A stretch of DNA of 64,000 bases from contig AP026548.1 in the NCBI GenBank assembly GCA_026075535.2, positions 8,060,001 to 8,124,000 on the forward strand, in the 5' to 3' direction. The stretch comes from Tricholoma matsutake. Taxonomy: Eukaryota; Basidiomycota; Agaricomycetes; Agaricales; Tricholomataceae. The first letter of the stretch is position 1; each line of letters starts with the position of its first letter. This document shows positions 17,501-29,057 of this stretch, in pieces. The position numbers and the translations under genes were made by a program. The notes below the pieces were generated by a model. That model had not been told where the DNA came from. It ran no database searches and saw only the letters and a list, made by a program, of their open reading frames with translations.

Positions 17501-18942
17501 AGCTCCAGGGAGCCCTGGTCTCAGCAATAATGAAGGACGACCTTGTAAATGACGCTTTACGAGCCCTGAAGAACAATGGAACCCCCCCAATCAAGTCTGC
17601 ATTGGAGGACTGGAAATTCGAAGATGGCCTGCTCTTTTTCAAAGACAGATGCTACGTGCCACAGGACAAGACCCTCCGCTGAGCGATCATACAGAAATGT
17701 CATGATAGCATCACGACAGGGCACCCTGGACAATGGCAGACAATCAAACTGATCCGATGAGACTACTGGTGGCCAGGAATGGCCAACTTCATCAAGAAGT
17801 ACGTCGAAGGCTGCACAAAGTGCCAGCAAATGAAAGTGAATACACACCCGACAACCCCACCGCCGACACCGATATCATCTGACACCAGCAGACCATTCGA
17901 GCTGGTAACAACAGATTTTATCATGGACTTGCCCATGATAAACGGATTTGACTCAATCATGGTCGTGGTAGACCATGGTCTTACGAAGGGGGTAATTTTT
18001 ATCCCTTGCACAAAGACGATTGATGTACTTGGTGCCACAGACCTTTACCTGCGCCATGTGTACACCAGATTTGGACTCCCCGGAAGAATCATCTCAGACA
18101 GAGACCCTCAATTCGTGTCCAAACTCTTCCAAGAACTCAGACGACTGCTTGGAATCAAGCTATCCATGAGCACTGCCAATCACCCCCAGACCGACGGAGA
18201 AATGGAGCGAGTAAACCAAGAGCTAGAGGTTTACCTCCACATGTTCTGTTCAAACAAACCCGAAGATTGGGAGTGTTATCTCCCAACAGCAGAATTCGTG
18301 CATAACCAGAAGATGCACTCCGCAGTAAAACATTCGCTGTTTTACTTGATGATGGGATATCAGCCACGCGCTATCCCCACCCCTTACGAAAAGACAAATG
18401 TGCTGGCCGCTGAACAGAGAATCCAAGAACTTCTCTCTGCGAGAAGGGAAGCTCTTGCCGCACACGAACTAGCCAGACAGGCTATGGCTGCCCAAACGAA
18501 AGGGCGATACGAACCGTTCAAGGTTGGAGAACAAGTATGGCTTGACTCCAAGAACCTGAAGATTGGCTACCCAACAAGAAAATTGGCGCCAAAACAAGAA
18601 GGGCCCTTCGTGATTGAAGATGCCCTGTCAAGAACGACATACCGATTGAAACTGCCGCCGAGATGGAAGATCCACCCAGTATTCCATGCGGCTTTACTCA
18701 CACGATACCATGAGAATGACACTCATGGACGGAACTTCCTGACTCCACCACCCGACCTTGTGGAAGGAGAAAACAAATACGAAGTGGAAGCGATCATCAC
18801 ACACAAGAAGCATGGCAAGACATGCCATTACCTTGTGAAATGGGTTGACTACCCGACATCCAAAAACACATGGGAACCCAAATCGAACCTGAAGAATGCC
18901 CCCAAGATCTTGACGGCATATAAGAAGAGGTACCACCTCTGA
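14578..18942 (+). pseudogene. Gypsy pol: protease, RT, RNase H, integrase, chromodomain
   Basis: A single frame of 1455 codons with 13 internal TGA stops (14872, 15124, 15130, 15190, 15256, 15415, 15538, 15754, 15985, 16312, 16690, 17680, 17758) and no TAA or TAG. Domains: protease LLDSGAGG near aa 44; a 66-nt tandem repeat (15133-15462); RT with YMDD near aa 682; RNase H, where the usual DHKNL reads NHKNL; integrase zinc finger; integrase catalytic residues in TTDFIMD, SDRDPQF and QTDGEMERVNQ (about aa 1113, 1173, 1209); and a C-terminal chromodomain (YEVEAIITHKK...YLVKWVDYP...TWEP). Its frame is -1 relative to gag, with the gag stop 17 bp upstream of the ATG. Confidence 0.93.
15133..15462 (+). 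repeat. five 66-nt tandem repeats inside pol
   Basis: Units start at 15133, 15199, 15265, 15331 and 15397. Each encodes 22 residues of the type (L/I)AVAKT(R/K)ERLS(E/K)EKxRxLAxA(K/R), predicted to be a charged coiled-coil helix, between protease and RT. The fifth copy is most diverged. Confidence 0.85.
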
Positions 18943-18974
18943 TGGAAACCCAAAAACCCCCCTCTCTTCCCACA

Positions 18975-20123
18975 ATGACACTCCCCATTATGCCTGCCGA
19001 ATGACGATTCACCCAAGAATACCTATGAAACTGATTGAATGCTGACACCCTTCGCATTCACCTCGCCCACAATCCACTGAAATACCATCTAGCCAGGATG
19101 TGCTTCCACTATGCAAGCACTATCGAACAGATGGAATGAAATCTAGAAGAAGCAATGAACGATGCAGACGCCCTGGGGATCGAACAAACAATCCAGGAAA
19201 TGATTGCACCGCGGTCAGACAGACTGAGAACAGCTGAGGAGAGACCTCACACCCCTTTAGGTCGACACAGACGACTACCAATCTTGCTCTCGCCATTCAG
19301 CAAGCAGAGCGACAGAGATGAACGACGAGCTCCCTCTGGAGGCTCCTCCCATTCTACGAAGAACCCAAAGATCGCGCCTAGGGCACCCGAAATAATTGAT
19401 TTGACCACCCCCAAACCCGAACTGAAAACCACCCAGCCGCCTTGGTCTCCCCCACACATGAGACATGCCAGATGTTTCATCTGCTAAGAGATAGGCCATT
19501 TCAGCCTGATTTGCCCACAATATATTTGCAAGTATTGCAAACAGCGAGGCCCCAGACACTATAGGATGAACTGCCCAGAGAAACCTCAGAAAGATCGAGT
19601 GACTGATCAAAGAGAAGCCAAACACAGACAGCGACTCTTCTTTAACCCTGGATACGATGATTTTGATGACGACGCAATGGGAAACATGACAGGGGAGCCA
19701 TATGGAAGGATTTAAAAGGCAGAGCTCAAGACGATGGCATGACAAGACAGACCCATGCTCACAGGGATTACGATCCTCGCCATCATCATTGGCATGACCC
19801 TGGCTGCAGCAGCAGCCCTAACCTTTGCATTCTGCCTCTACGCCATCTTCCGAACAGAACCCAAACCCCCGATTACAGACATTGAATTTGCCATCCTGCA
19901 ACACCCCCCTTTCAATGATACTACTGACTCCTTGACACTGCTACCTAGGGCAGCGGGAACCAGAAGAACCCGATCATGGTCCAAGTTCGGACATGAATTA
20001 TTCCTCCATCGTACCCCTCGATCCCGACCTACCCACATATCCAGACCACGCCCGATCAGACCACGAAGGAGAGACGAAGATTTAGGTCGAAGTGTGGAAC
20101 TTTCGACCATAGCGAGGGGGTAA
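18975..20123 (+). pseudogene. extra Gypsy ORF downstream of integrase: zinc knuckles plus membrane segment
   Basis: A third frame starts at ATG 18975 and ends at TAA 20121-20123, one base before the 3' LTR. It is broken by TGA at 19002, 19026, 19032, 19137 and 19740 and by TAA at 19485 and 19713. It reads a low-complexity Pro/Arg region, two Cys/His clusters (CFIC...GHFSLIC and CKYCKQRGPRHYRMNC, the first a CX2CX4HX4C knuckle), then from about 19755 a strong hydrophobic segment (LTGITILAIIIGMTLAAAAAL...) and a basic tail. Position after pol recalls an env-type gene, but zinc knuckles point to nucleic-acid binding. It may originally have been one or two proteins. Function unknown. Confidence 0.65.
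20111..20123 (+). other. Gypsy polypurine tract
   Basis: AGCGAGGGGGTAA directly precedes the 3' LTR and overlaps the stop of the downstream ORF. Confidence 0.8.
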
Positions 20124-20778
20124 TGTTACAATTTTCCTTGTAACTCATGGAACCCGACGCACCCAACGATCCTCTCCAGACAGGAGGCACCCCTTGATTC
20201 ATGCCTAGGGCATGTCCTTGACACCAGACACACACACGACGCATGCTGACTACATGCATTTGATCCCCTTCCCGTGGAAGGCACCCTTGACGCATGGTGA
20301 CTCCATGCACCCGAACCCACTCCCACACATGCTGTGATACAACAGCCCCCTGACATGAGGTCCGTGACATTGGACTCTCATGATCGACATGCTGCGCCGC
20401 AGCACTCCATGACATCGGATGCCTCATGCAAGGCATGAGGCCTATTGTTTCTATTCTTACTTGATACACATCTATCTTTCCAATTGGACAATAAGGACCT
20501 CCCTCGTAGTATAAGTACTGCAACTCATAGTAGGGATGTCCTTAGTTTAGATCTAGGCATTCTACAGCCTTAACTTGCAACTCACGAACTTACTCAAAAC
20601 CACTAAGGAAGCCCCTTAGTGCGTGAACCTGAACAACTCTATGCAGAAGCCCTGCTAGAGTGCACTACCTATCTTACGTCGGACGCTCCGAGTAAGACTA
20701 GTGCCAAACAACTCGTCGAGGAAGCACCTTGTCGAACGACATCGACTAGATCGAGTGGTTGAGGCTTCGCCCTTAACA
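20124..20778 (+). repeat. Gypsy 3' LTR
   Basis: 655 bp, the same length as the 5' LTR with no indels by my alignment. There are 20 differences, all C/T or G/A. The following GGCAG is the second TSD copy. Confidence 0.97.
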
Positions 20779-21141
20779 GGCAGTGTCATTCGGATTAGGG
20801 TTGTCCAAGTTGGGTTGATCAGACAGTTGACCACCCTCATCAGCTGCACCTGCAGCTTCTCGATCCCTTCTACATTGAGAGTACTGATTGATATAATCTC
20901 TTGCTTCTTCAGCTGTTTCTCCAGCCCCTTTAAGGCGATTGAGGAAATCCAGACTGGACATGGACCTGGTAATGGCTTCCTCCACAATCCTCTGACATTC
21001 CTCTGTGCATGCCCGGATTGCCTCAATGGATGTGTCCAGAGGGCTTCCAGAGCAACATTGAGGAGCATTAGACATAGATAGAGGAGTGATGACAATAGGA
21101 GGGAAGTATAGGAGAGTACAACTGAAGAGTGTTGGAGCCAT
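20779..21141 (-). pseudogene. N-terminal half of the ORF split by the Gypsy insertion
   Basis: Minus-strand ORF from ATG 21141 (or 21081) to the Gypsy boundary, reading an acidic helical region (IEAIRACTEECQRIVEEAI, LDFLNRLKGAGETAEEARDYI) and a linker. It continues in frame into 12403-12692 when the element is removed. See that entry for the tentative DIRS-type gag interpretation. Confidence 0.5.
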
Positions 21142-22042
21142 GAAAATCGAACGTCAACTAAATGGTTTGAAGCCTGTATACAACCATGTTAGACAAACTC
21201 AGGTAGATATTCGGATGAGAACACCCGCTCACTGTTAGGATTCAACTGGGTGTGATAGCAAAGCTATAGAAAATACCAGATGAATCTGTTGAGTGAAAAT
21301 CTGGTTGAGTTCAATCAAATGAGAATTGTGGAAGCTCTTACGAAGCAGGTAAATGATATTTGATAGGCGTAGCCTTGAATAACAATACCAAAAAGGGTGA
21401 GAAGCTTGAAGACAATGTGAAATGCGAAGCGCTTACCTGTGTTGCTTTCGAGAGATGTGGGAGTTGAGAAGAAGCAACACAGGACCTCCTAGTCACAATT
21501 GAACTGTCTTTTACCCTGACATCTGCTAGCCCCTAGCACCATGGCACAGACCATGCAAAAAGGAGGTTTGAGCGGTGCTCCGAGCAGATAGTGGTGCTAG
21601 TCGCATGATTTTGAGTCGGCACAGAGGCCTACGAAAATGCTCCTTACCCTTGGAACCCGCCTTTACGACGACACTAGGACTGCACGGTCATATGATCCAG
21701 TTCAGACGCTCCAAATTCCGGCTCGCCGGGCTCGTGCCAGGCTTGCTACCTCGACACATAAACGTCAAACAAAAAAAGGTTTGAATTTTATATATTGCAG
21801 TCTGCTTACAGTTTTCTCATTCTCCAAGCTCTCACTATCGATGTCGACTTCTCTGGATACTAGGTAAGTACTCGTTCCTATCTAGCAAAATAGTATAAAG
21901 CAGAATTGTTTAATAGTAGACATGAGCTCTGGAAAGAAACGCAGCACACTATCCATAGCACAGCGCAGATCTAAATCACGCATCGGCATTCATACTGCCC
22001 CCAGAAGGGTGCAACATCAACCTACTGCTTGGCCGTCCAAAT
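21142..22042. other. no supported gene
   Basis: Spacer between the split ORF and the DUF6534 gene. Plus-strand ORFs at 21575-21867 lack motifs. A GC-richer block near 21570-21780 may be another decayed repeat. Confidence 0.5.
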
Positions 22043-23909
22043 TCAAAAGTTAACAAAAAAAACCTGCTCAAATGTGGATTTCAACTCCGATCCCAGTCCC
22101 GATTGACCGACGACAGCTGGACGACAGTCCTCAAGCTCGACCGTGACATCGCCGAATGTCTCTGACACGTATCCGCGACTGTTTAGTGTTGCTAGGAGAC
22201 TGTTTAAGTACACTGTTGAATTTGAATTGGGGCTTGGAATTGAAGAGGAGAAAGTGGGATGAACCCCGTACTGACGTGAACTGAGCAAGTAAAATAGGCC
22301 GAGGTAGGTGAGGGAACCTGGCCAGGCGACGTACGCGATGAGACACGCAGCGAAAGATACCCTGCGCGCAGCAGGAGAGTCTAGGTAATCTCGCAGTGGG
22401 TGTGATGGCACGTACGTTATGAGAAGACCTGGGAACACGGATTTACATTTAACTTTCGATGTTGCCTTTGGGAAAATGTGCAGATTCGGACGTACAGGTA
22501 TTGATAGCGTAGATAATGATCACCTTGATCATCGATTCGGTCCTGGTCACAATATCGTTAAATTTATCTGAGCAATAAGAAGCCCAAACAGCTTCCATAC
22601 TTTGCGAACCCTGTCCGACTCTGGAATAGAGAGATAGAAAGGGATGCCGCGATCATAATGTCGGCGGCCAGACCGCTTCCAAAGCAGGCATAGACGAGAT
22701 ACTACATAAGTATATTGGTTATGAGGTACTAGCAGAACGGGGGAATTAGGTGATGACCAACCGATATCTGCGACCAGCGTTTGAAAGTTCCTAGAGTAAA
22801 TCTGTTGAAAATCACATAAAATATCAGTCAGAATCGAGATCTGGGAGTAGAAAGGTGCAAACGCTCGGGTAGCATAGGCTAGAAAGATTTTCAGTGTCAG
22901 CGGACAATCACGAAGGGAAGAACGAGCGTACCGAAGCCTGTCGCTGCAATGGGATAATCATCGTAAATCTAAATTCGACATAGTTCGGTGGTCAAGATCA
23001 AAAGCTTACTAAATGTCAAGCCTGAGGCGATTGCCTATGCAAGATGATGAGATAAACATGAAGGTTAAAAGAAATGAGTACTCACGATACAGCCAACGAG
23101 GACAAGATTTCCCTTAGTTACTAAAAGTCATGGAAGATGAACAAGTGGCTCAGAATCATTCGACAGACGTACGCAGCCACACTCGTCGTCCGAAGACACT
23201 ATGAGAACTATTAAACGGCAATACGAGGCAGAAGAAGGAAACTCAGCATGCGTTCGGATGAGGCCATTCGTGATAAGCTAGTTTGGAAATGAGTCAATCT
23301 GCGAGAGTTCACGGTTTTCACTAGAAAATTACGCACAGTAAGGCATATTTGGATCTTGTGTAACCACACGTAAATTTTCGCGTGAAGGGCACAAACAAGA
23401 GAGCATAAGACGTACGAGAATGGACCTGTATTCGCAAGATTAACTTCGCGCATTTTCTTCTTGGGTTTGGGAAGACTTACCAGGTGGGGGACGCAGCAGC
23501 CGATATGTTTGTAAAGTTCGAAACCAGATAATAGTACGATGCGTGTGAGATGAAAGCTAAGTGGAGGCCGTCGAGAAGCCTACACATGCGAGGTTTGGTC
23601 AGTCCCACGTTCGAGATAACTCATATCAAGGCACACCACAGGAAAAAAATCTATTCAACATGGTTAACTCAACCCACTAAAAGGTGTAAACACGTGCATA
23701 CTAAGAACCTGAAGACCGGAGTGTCCTTGTAGTTCTTCCTATAGTATATGTATGTCTGTATGCATGTCACGCCGTAGAGACTGTCGAGATAAATAAGATG
23801 TTTCAGAGCCAGCAAGAAGGGTAGCAACGTACATTGCAGCGGCCAGATTACCCAGAAGTAGCGCTCCAAGCGTGCGCTCTACTGTCTCGTTACTAATGTT
23901 CTCTGCCAT
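22043..23909 (-). CDS. DUF6534-type multi-pass membrane protein
   Basis: Sixteen exons, my model: 23909-23833, 23780-23694, 23579-23481, 23425-23416, 23277-23243, 23207-23173, 23120-23086, 23034-23010, 22943-22932, 22878-22863, 22801-22762, 22701-22601, 22542-22496, 22428-22416, 22361-22276, 22212-22043. They sum to 888 nt, a 295-aa protein. Family landmarks: LGALLLGNLAA, LYGVTCIQTYIYYRKNYKD, LLDGLHLAFISHASYYYLV, WSIL, SVFGRRVWLLTKGNLVLVG, SGLAADIMIAASLSISLFQSRTGF, IYAINT and LYLNSLLATLNSR. DUF6534 proteins are a large basidiomycete family of about seven-helix membrane proteins of unknown function. Exons of 10, 12, 13 and 16 nt are unusual. It is the only host gene I see inside the transposon island. 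Individual splice sites need RNA support; family assignment is firm. Confidence 0.8.
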
Positions 23910-25053
23910 AGTTAGGAGATGAGGATAGTGTTAACTTGAAATCGACAAACAAAGGGATAACAGAGCCAGGGAACGTCAAGCCCCACCTTATTATATTCAG
24001 CGGGAATCGTCAAATCATGGGTGGTATCAGCAAGAATACACGAAAAGGTAAAGATGCGGAATCACGTACTTATGGCGGTACGAGCTTACTTGACCTGTGC
24101 TGCATCCAAGCTGCATCTTGGCATGGTCACATATATCAATTATCATTCAAAAGCCTGGAAGACCTGTGATCCTAACGGAGCGGTATTGGATGAACAGGCG
24201 AATCTAGGAATCACAATTAACCAGCTCTCAGGCCAGCTGGAAACTTTGCCAAAATAGTTTTAAATATTTCAGTGTAAGTAGTTTCGGACCAAATATCTAG
24301 TTTCCTAATTTAGGGTCACGCGAATCGTGCAATTTCAGTCACATGACAAAACTATTGTTTTCGACTCTGCCCTGAAAAGTTGATGCTTCCAACACAGCTG
24401 GTGTGTTTCCCATGAAAACACAGGCCTCGGAAACGACTTTGATATGTGTTTCCTTGAGAAACACCTTATGTAAGCACCGCCAAAAAGCTGATTATGTAAC
24501 GGTTATCCCAAGGAAACACAGGTCAGCCCCAGCTGTGCAATGTGAATGAGAATACTGACACGAGCTCAGCATCTCGTGCGAAATTGGTCAGATGCGCTGA
24601 ATTTTGAACTCCTCCCTGCCAATGGCTTTTACTACGTATAATCAGGTTGCTGATCGTCAGTGCGACGAGTGGGAAGCCAGTACATTTTTCAATGGTTGCG
24701 ATGCTCGTCACCATGGATCACTGGCAACAAGGATATCTCAATTCACTAGTAAATTCAACGAAGACTGCAACATTGCAGTGCTTACTCTGCTCTACCAGTG
24801 CCTGGAGTCGAGATGATGGCTTTAATTGTTCTGGAATGCAATGCTATCGAGCCCATTGCTTGAAAAGAGAATACTGAGATCAACTTTGGGGCGAAAACAG
24901 GAAGTTATGCGAATCTTTAAAAAAAATTGACGAAGGATGGATCGGATCATAGATGCATAAACGATAACGATGTATTCACGGAGGAATTTGTGAGCCAAAT
25001 ATTCGTGGCCGTGTTTTTATGTCTCATTTAGAACTGGTTTGAGTGGGCCGCTG
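23910..25053. other. no supported gene
   Basis: Upstream region of the DUF6534 gene and spacer. ORFs at 23936-24257 and 24523-24877 overlap on both strands without motifs. Confidence 0.5.
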
Positions 25054-25671
25054 CTAGAGGCACGGCAGGTCCGAGTTCTCAACAGTTCTGATATACAATG
25101 CTGATGTTGCACTTCTTGAACGGTTTGTTGACATGTCAGAGACATCATCAAAGTGTCCTTCATATTCTGTTTGTTGTCCTGTGGCAATTCCATCATGATG
25201 CCATACCATGCCGATGATCAGATGTGATGATACGAGCTGTAAAGTGGTCATTGTGGTGATACGAGCTGTAAAGTGGTCATTGTGGTGATATATTACACCT
25301 CTGAGCTCATATGTAGTATGTTGCCCATTTCTCTGTGTTACTATGTTCAATGACTTTGTCAGTAATGTAGTGTGCCCTGAAATGTCAAATGCTAACACAG
25401 TAGGGAAATTAAGGAACACATGTGTTCTTATCAAATGCTGATTACATGAATGACAATGGGATGAGGATTCAACAGACAAGTTGTCAACAAAATTTTGGAG
25501 GGTGGCAAATGAGGTTAATATTGTAAGTTGGCAGCTGAAAGCAGACATTTCTGCTCTTTGCACATCATGACCATTGGGGCAATGCATTGATGATGTTGTA
25601 ACAGGTTGGGAAGAGGCCAACATATAGTCAAATATATTTTGGACACTAGTGAATGCTCCCCATGCAAACAA
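25054..25671 (-). pseudogene. UCH/USP-like C-terminal fragment, transposon-associated type
   Basis: The minus-strand ORF reads CPNGHDVQR, CHSCNQHLIRTHVFLNFPTVLAFDISGH, YELRGVIYHHNDHFTARI and MVWHHDGI. The order (zinc-ribbon Cys pairs, then Y-x-L-x-GVIYH...HF.AR) resembles the His-box half of ubiquitin carboxyl-terminal hydrolases as found in large ORFs of some fungal transposons. The catalytic Cys half is missing, there is no proper start, and a 29-bp tandem duplication lies inside the His-box. It is therefore a remnant; which element it came from is not clear. Confidence 0.45.
25228..25285. repeat. exact 29-bp tandem duplication
   Basis: TGATACGAGCTGTAAAGTGG plus nine more bases is repeated exactly (25228-25256 and 25257-25285). 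It lies inside the UCH-like ORF fragment, and 29 is not a multiple of three. Confidence 0.95.
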
Positions 25672-25704
25672 TATTTAAGGTTCTGCTTGGGTTCTGCATG
25701 GGTC

Positions 25705-25881
25705 ACACCATGGGTAAAAAATTATATACCACACCTGTTACTGCATACACCATACCCTTACAATACACCATGTACATGGTGATGGTGTCAACCCAAGGTA
25801 TACATAAAATAACCGCAGTGTGAAGACACCGCAGTATACCATCAAACCGACAAGAATTACTGTGGGTTATGCCCATGGTGT
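25705..25881. repeat. possible MITE with ACACCATGGG termini
   Basis: The left end ACACCATGGGTAAAA and the reverse complement of the right end ACACCATGGGCATAA are similar. A perfect 16-bp palindrome CACCATGTACATGGTG lies inside. About 177 bp, no coding capacity, no clear TSD. Confidence 0.35.
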
Positions 25882-25905
25882 ACAAGATCATGCTACAAAA
25901 AATGT

Positions 25906-28900
25906 CTAACTGCTACCAACACTTTCAACGTCACTATGTGACTGTTTGTGCCCACACAACTGATGGATCGCAACTGCTAAATCAGGCATATCAACAAGAA
26001 CCTTTTGACTCCAGTCCCCAAAGCAGAGGAATGCATGGATCATGCTAGGAGATAGGTGGCTACAAGTGAAGTGGAGGAGTTGGCAACCTTGTGAAAATAG
26101 CTGCTTGACAGCTGTCGACGTAGCTGTACAAACTTTGTCAGTATGAATCCAAAATATAATAACAAGCATGAAATACCTGGAGCACTCAGATAATCCAATG
26201 CCATTGCCAACAATGTGGGATACAGTGCCTTATGCTCCCACCACCATGCAATTGGGTCCTGAACCTTCTCCAAGGGCAGTGCAAGGTAGTCATCTATCTC
26301 ACTCTGTTCATTGAGACTCTCCAGTGGGATGTCAAGGAAGTCTGTGAAGTCTTCTGGATCAGGGGTAGGTAAAGGCTGGATGAACAATAAGGTGAGCAAC
26401 AAGTTCTTGAGCTAGCGACATCATGGAAGAAACATACCAAGCCTGCATCAGACCTAATGGACCCCCATACTTTTTATACTGTTCCCTCACAAGTGCCTCA
26501 GCAGTATCAATCAAATGCTACTCCCATCCATGGGTTTGAAAGTATTTCAACTTGAGGTTAGGATGGAGCACTACAAAGAAAAACATCAGCCAATGTTGAC
26601 AGAAAAGACATACCCATTGCAATCCTATACACATTTGACAGATCCATTTTCGAGTAGTACTTGTTAATAATTGTGCAAGCAAACTTGAGCGCATGTTTGA
26701 CTGACAGCGAGAGGGGGTTTGGATTATCTTCACTTAGCATTGAGTCAAGGCAATCCATTGTTGGTATCACATGCACAATGGTCAAAGTTGCATCTTGAGA
26801 AGAAGAGTGTTGCATCTTTATACATCTACCCAAAAAGAATCAGAACAAGCTTGACTTTGATAGAGTAACAACATACCTTCAATGCACAGAGGAGGTCACT
26901 AGCTATAATCCAGTCATTGTCGTCAAGTTAAAACCACTGAAGTTTCAATGATTTGTCTGCTGTGATCTGGTCGATGGCGGAGCGGTACTGGATTGCCATC
27001 TTCAACATATTATAAGTGGAATTCCAGCAGGTCATCATGTCATGTGGGATAAGACAAATAGGGAGCTTTTGAGTGGTGCAAGCCCTTCACCAGGCAGGGA
27101 GAGCAATGGTGGTCGAATGAATGACAGTGAAGGAAAGGTTTTGAATCTGATAGAGCATAGTGAGTGACTCCAATAGTCATGGAATGGTGTACACTACATA
27201 CCTTATGAAGGGTCATATGCACAGCAGTGGTATCTTCTATCAATTTCTCATGAGCCTCCAATGTCAATGCTGCCATTGGATCAGTCCCATCCTCTTCATC
27301 ATTGTCATCATCATCACCATTGTCGACTTCATCTCTGTTGACATCTGAATCCAGGTCACCACTATTGAAGAGGTCAAAATCCACTTTGTCAGAAGGGGTC
27401 GAGACAATGTTGTCAAGGTTGTCGGCTAGTTCCAAGGCATTATTGTCATTCCTGGTTTTCTTGCTTGGGTTTGTTCCATTGAAGGGCTTGAGGAGGGCCT
27501 TTGCAGACAATTGGATGGTGTGGTTGAAGCATTGGATGTGGTTAACTTGTTCAAATAAGTTGGGAAGCTTATCGAGAGTGGCCATCTGCTTATCATTTGA
27601 GGTTGCATTATCACCATTGAATGTGAGTATCTGTAGAATATCGTAAGTAGGTTGGCAGGCCACAGCAACAGGGTTTTCATACCTTGTTCTCAATCCCGTG
27701 TTCTACTGACATGTTATGGAATGCCTGAGTGAGAGCCTCTCCAGTATGTGACTATAGTGACCCTGGTATTAGCTTCAACCAAAAAGGAAGGGAGTGCCAT
27801 GTACCTCTGGAACCTCAATGATATCCAAGATGAATGTGAGGATATGACCATCATGGTGCAGATGGACTGTCCATGTGATGAACACACGATGGTTTGTCGA
27901 GATCCATGCATTGGTAGCAAAATGGACTTGCCCAGCATGTTCCTTTGACAGAGACCAATGAACGAAGAACAACTCATGAGATAGTAACACTTACCCTCAA
28001 AATTGTGTCAATTTGTGCCTTTGTTCTCGCAAACACCAGTTTTACATCATGTGTGACTGTATCAGGGCTGGGAATTGAACATCCAGGGTGCCCAGTCTTC
28101 ATAAGAATTTTGAACTCTTGATCCTTGACAATTTGCAATGGGCAATTACTTTCTGCACACCACTGAGCAATATGGGCCCTATCCAATGCATCAGTATCTA
28201 TATCTGCAGCTAAAAACAATGGAGATGTACCTGGACTTGTCTGTAGTGTGGGCACAATGTGAGAATGAAACAGGCTATTGGCCAATGCAAGCGAACATAG
28301 CAAAAATAGATTCATCGCAAGCAGTGGAAGGGGTTTTGTTGAACGCAGCATCAACAGCATCAGCACTGAAGCATTTTGTTGCATGAGACTTGAGATTAGA
28401 TGTTGCAGCTCAATCTTGGGAATCTTGATAGCAGTGTACACCTTTGACTTTGCCCTTGCACCAAGTTGCAGCACACTTGAAGAAATCTTGTGGCCATTGT
28501 CATAGCCGATCTCAATGACAGGCTTGAAAAAGCCATATACCGCAGAGCACCAAGATGCTTGCAAACATTCTGGAAATCAAACATATCAGTCAACAAAAGC
28601 TGGCAGCAATGGAAATGCATGATGTACTTAGCTCATCCTGGTCTGTTTCTTCAGGTGGATCAGTGCCAATGTCCTCTTCACCCTGATTTACACCCAATGT
28701 TGATGAGATTTGGGAAGATGCATCAGTTCCTGTAAATCGCATGTCAGAAAAAGTGATTTGGTGATGGTAAAAAGATGTACCTTTGTCACCATCACTAAGC
28801 GATGCTGATGCACTTGTGCACAGCTTCTTGAAAGGTCAGGAAACGATGGAGAGAGTCTTTTTGACACTGGATTTCACAGATTTGGTGGTACTTTTGGCAG

Positions 28901-29057
28901 CATTCAATGCAACTGATCGAATAGAGGGAGAGGAATGACTGGTGATGGAATTTTCATGATGCATGCCAATGAGTCCAGAGTGGCCAGGAATCTGGGTAAG
29001 GCGTGTAAATTTTGCAACATGTTTATATGTGCTGCTGCTTACCTTTGTAAATGCCAC
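25906..29057 (-). pseudogene. hAT transposase remnant
   Basis: Fragments read in order on the minus strand: a Ser/Thr-rich N-terminus (29057-28836); a BED-type zinc finger region (FFKPVIEIGY, then CAATWCKGKVKG...TSNLKSHATKC, about 28560-28330); VHFATNAWISTNHRVFITWTVH (about 27930-27860); GDNATSNDKQM...QCFNHTIQLSAKALLKPF (about 27630-27480) with an acidic insert; and the hAT C-terminal dimerisation motif LDYLSAP with an intron, then TSTAVKQLFSQGCQLLHFTCSHLSP (26210-26050). Frame changes and stops occur throughout; the TGA at 28410-28412 in the BED region sits where CGA would read Arg. No TIRs or 8-bp TSD were identified. Confidence 0.75.

Larger units (their letters stand above)
12693..20778 (+). 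mobile_element. Ty3/Gypsy chromovirus (Tf1/sushi-like), full length but inactivated
   Basis: An 8086-bp element with 655-bp LTRs (TG...CA), the exact 5-bp TSD GGCAG (12688-12692 and 20779-20783), gag, pol with chromodomain, an extra downstream ORF, a PPT, and an LTR-complementary primer site instead of a tRNA site. gag-pol carries 15 internal stops, all TGA. The LTRs differ at 20 positions, all transitions. Structure is complete; coding capacity is lost by point mutation only. Confidence 0.97.

Noticed and set aside
20056..20523. 155-codon minus-strand ORF
   Set aside because: Lies in the Gypsy 3' LTR and PPT and repeats the LTR shadow seen at 12695-13092.
21575..21867. Plus-strand ORFs near 21.6 kb as a gene
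   Set aside because: Overlapping frames with no motif; GC-rich repeat-like sequence.
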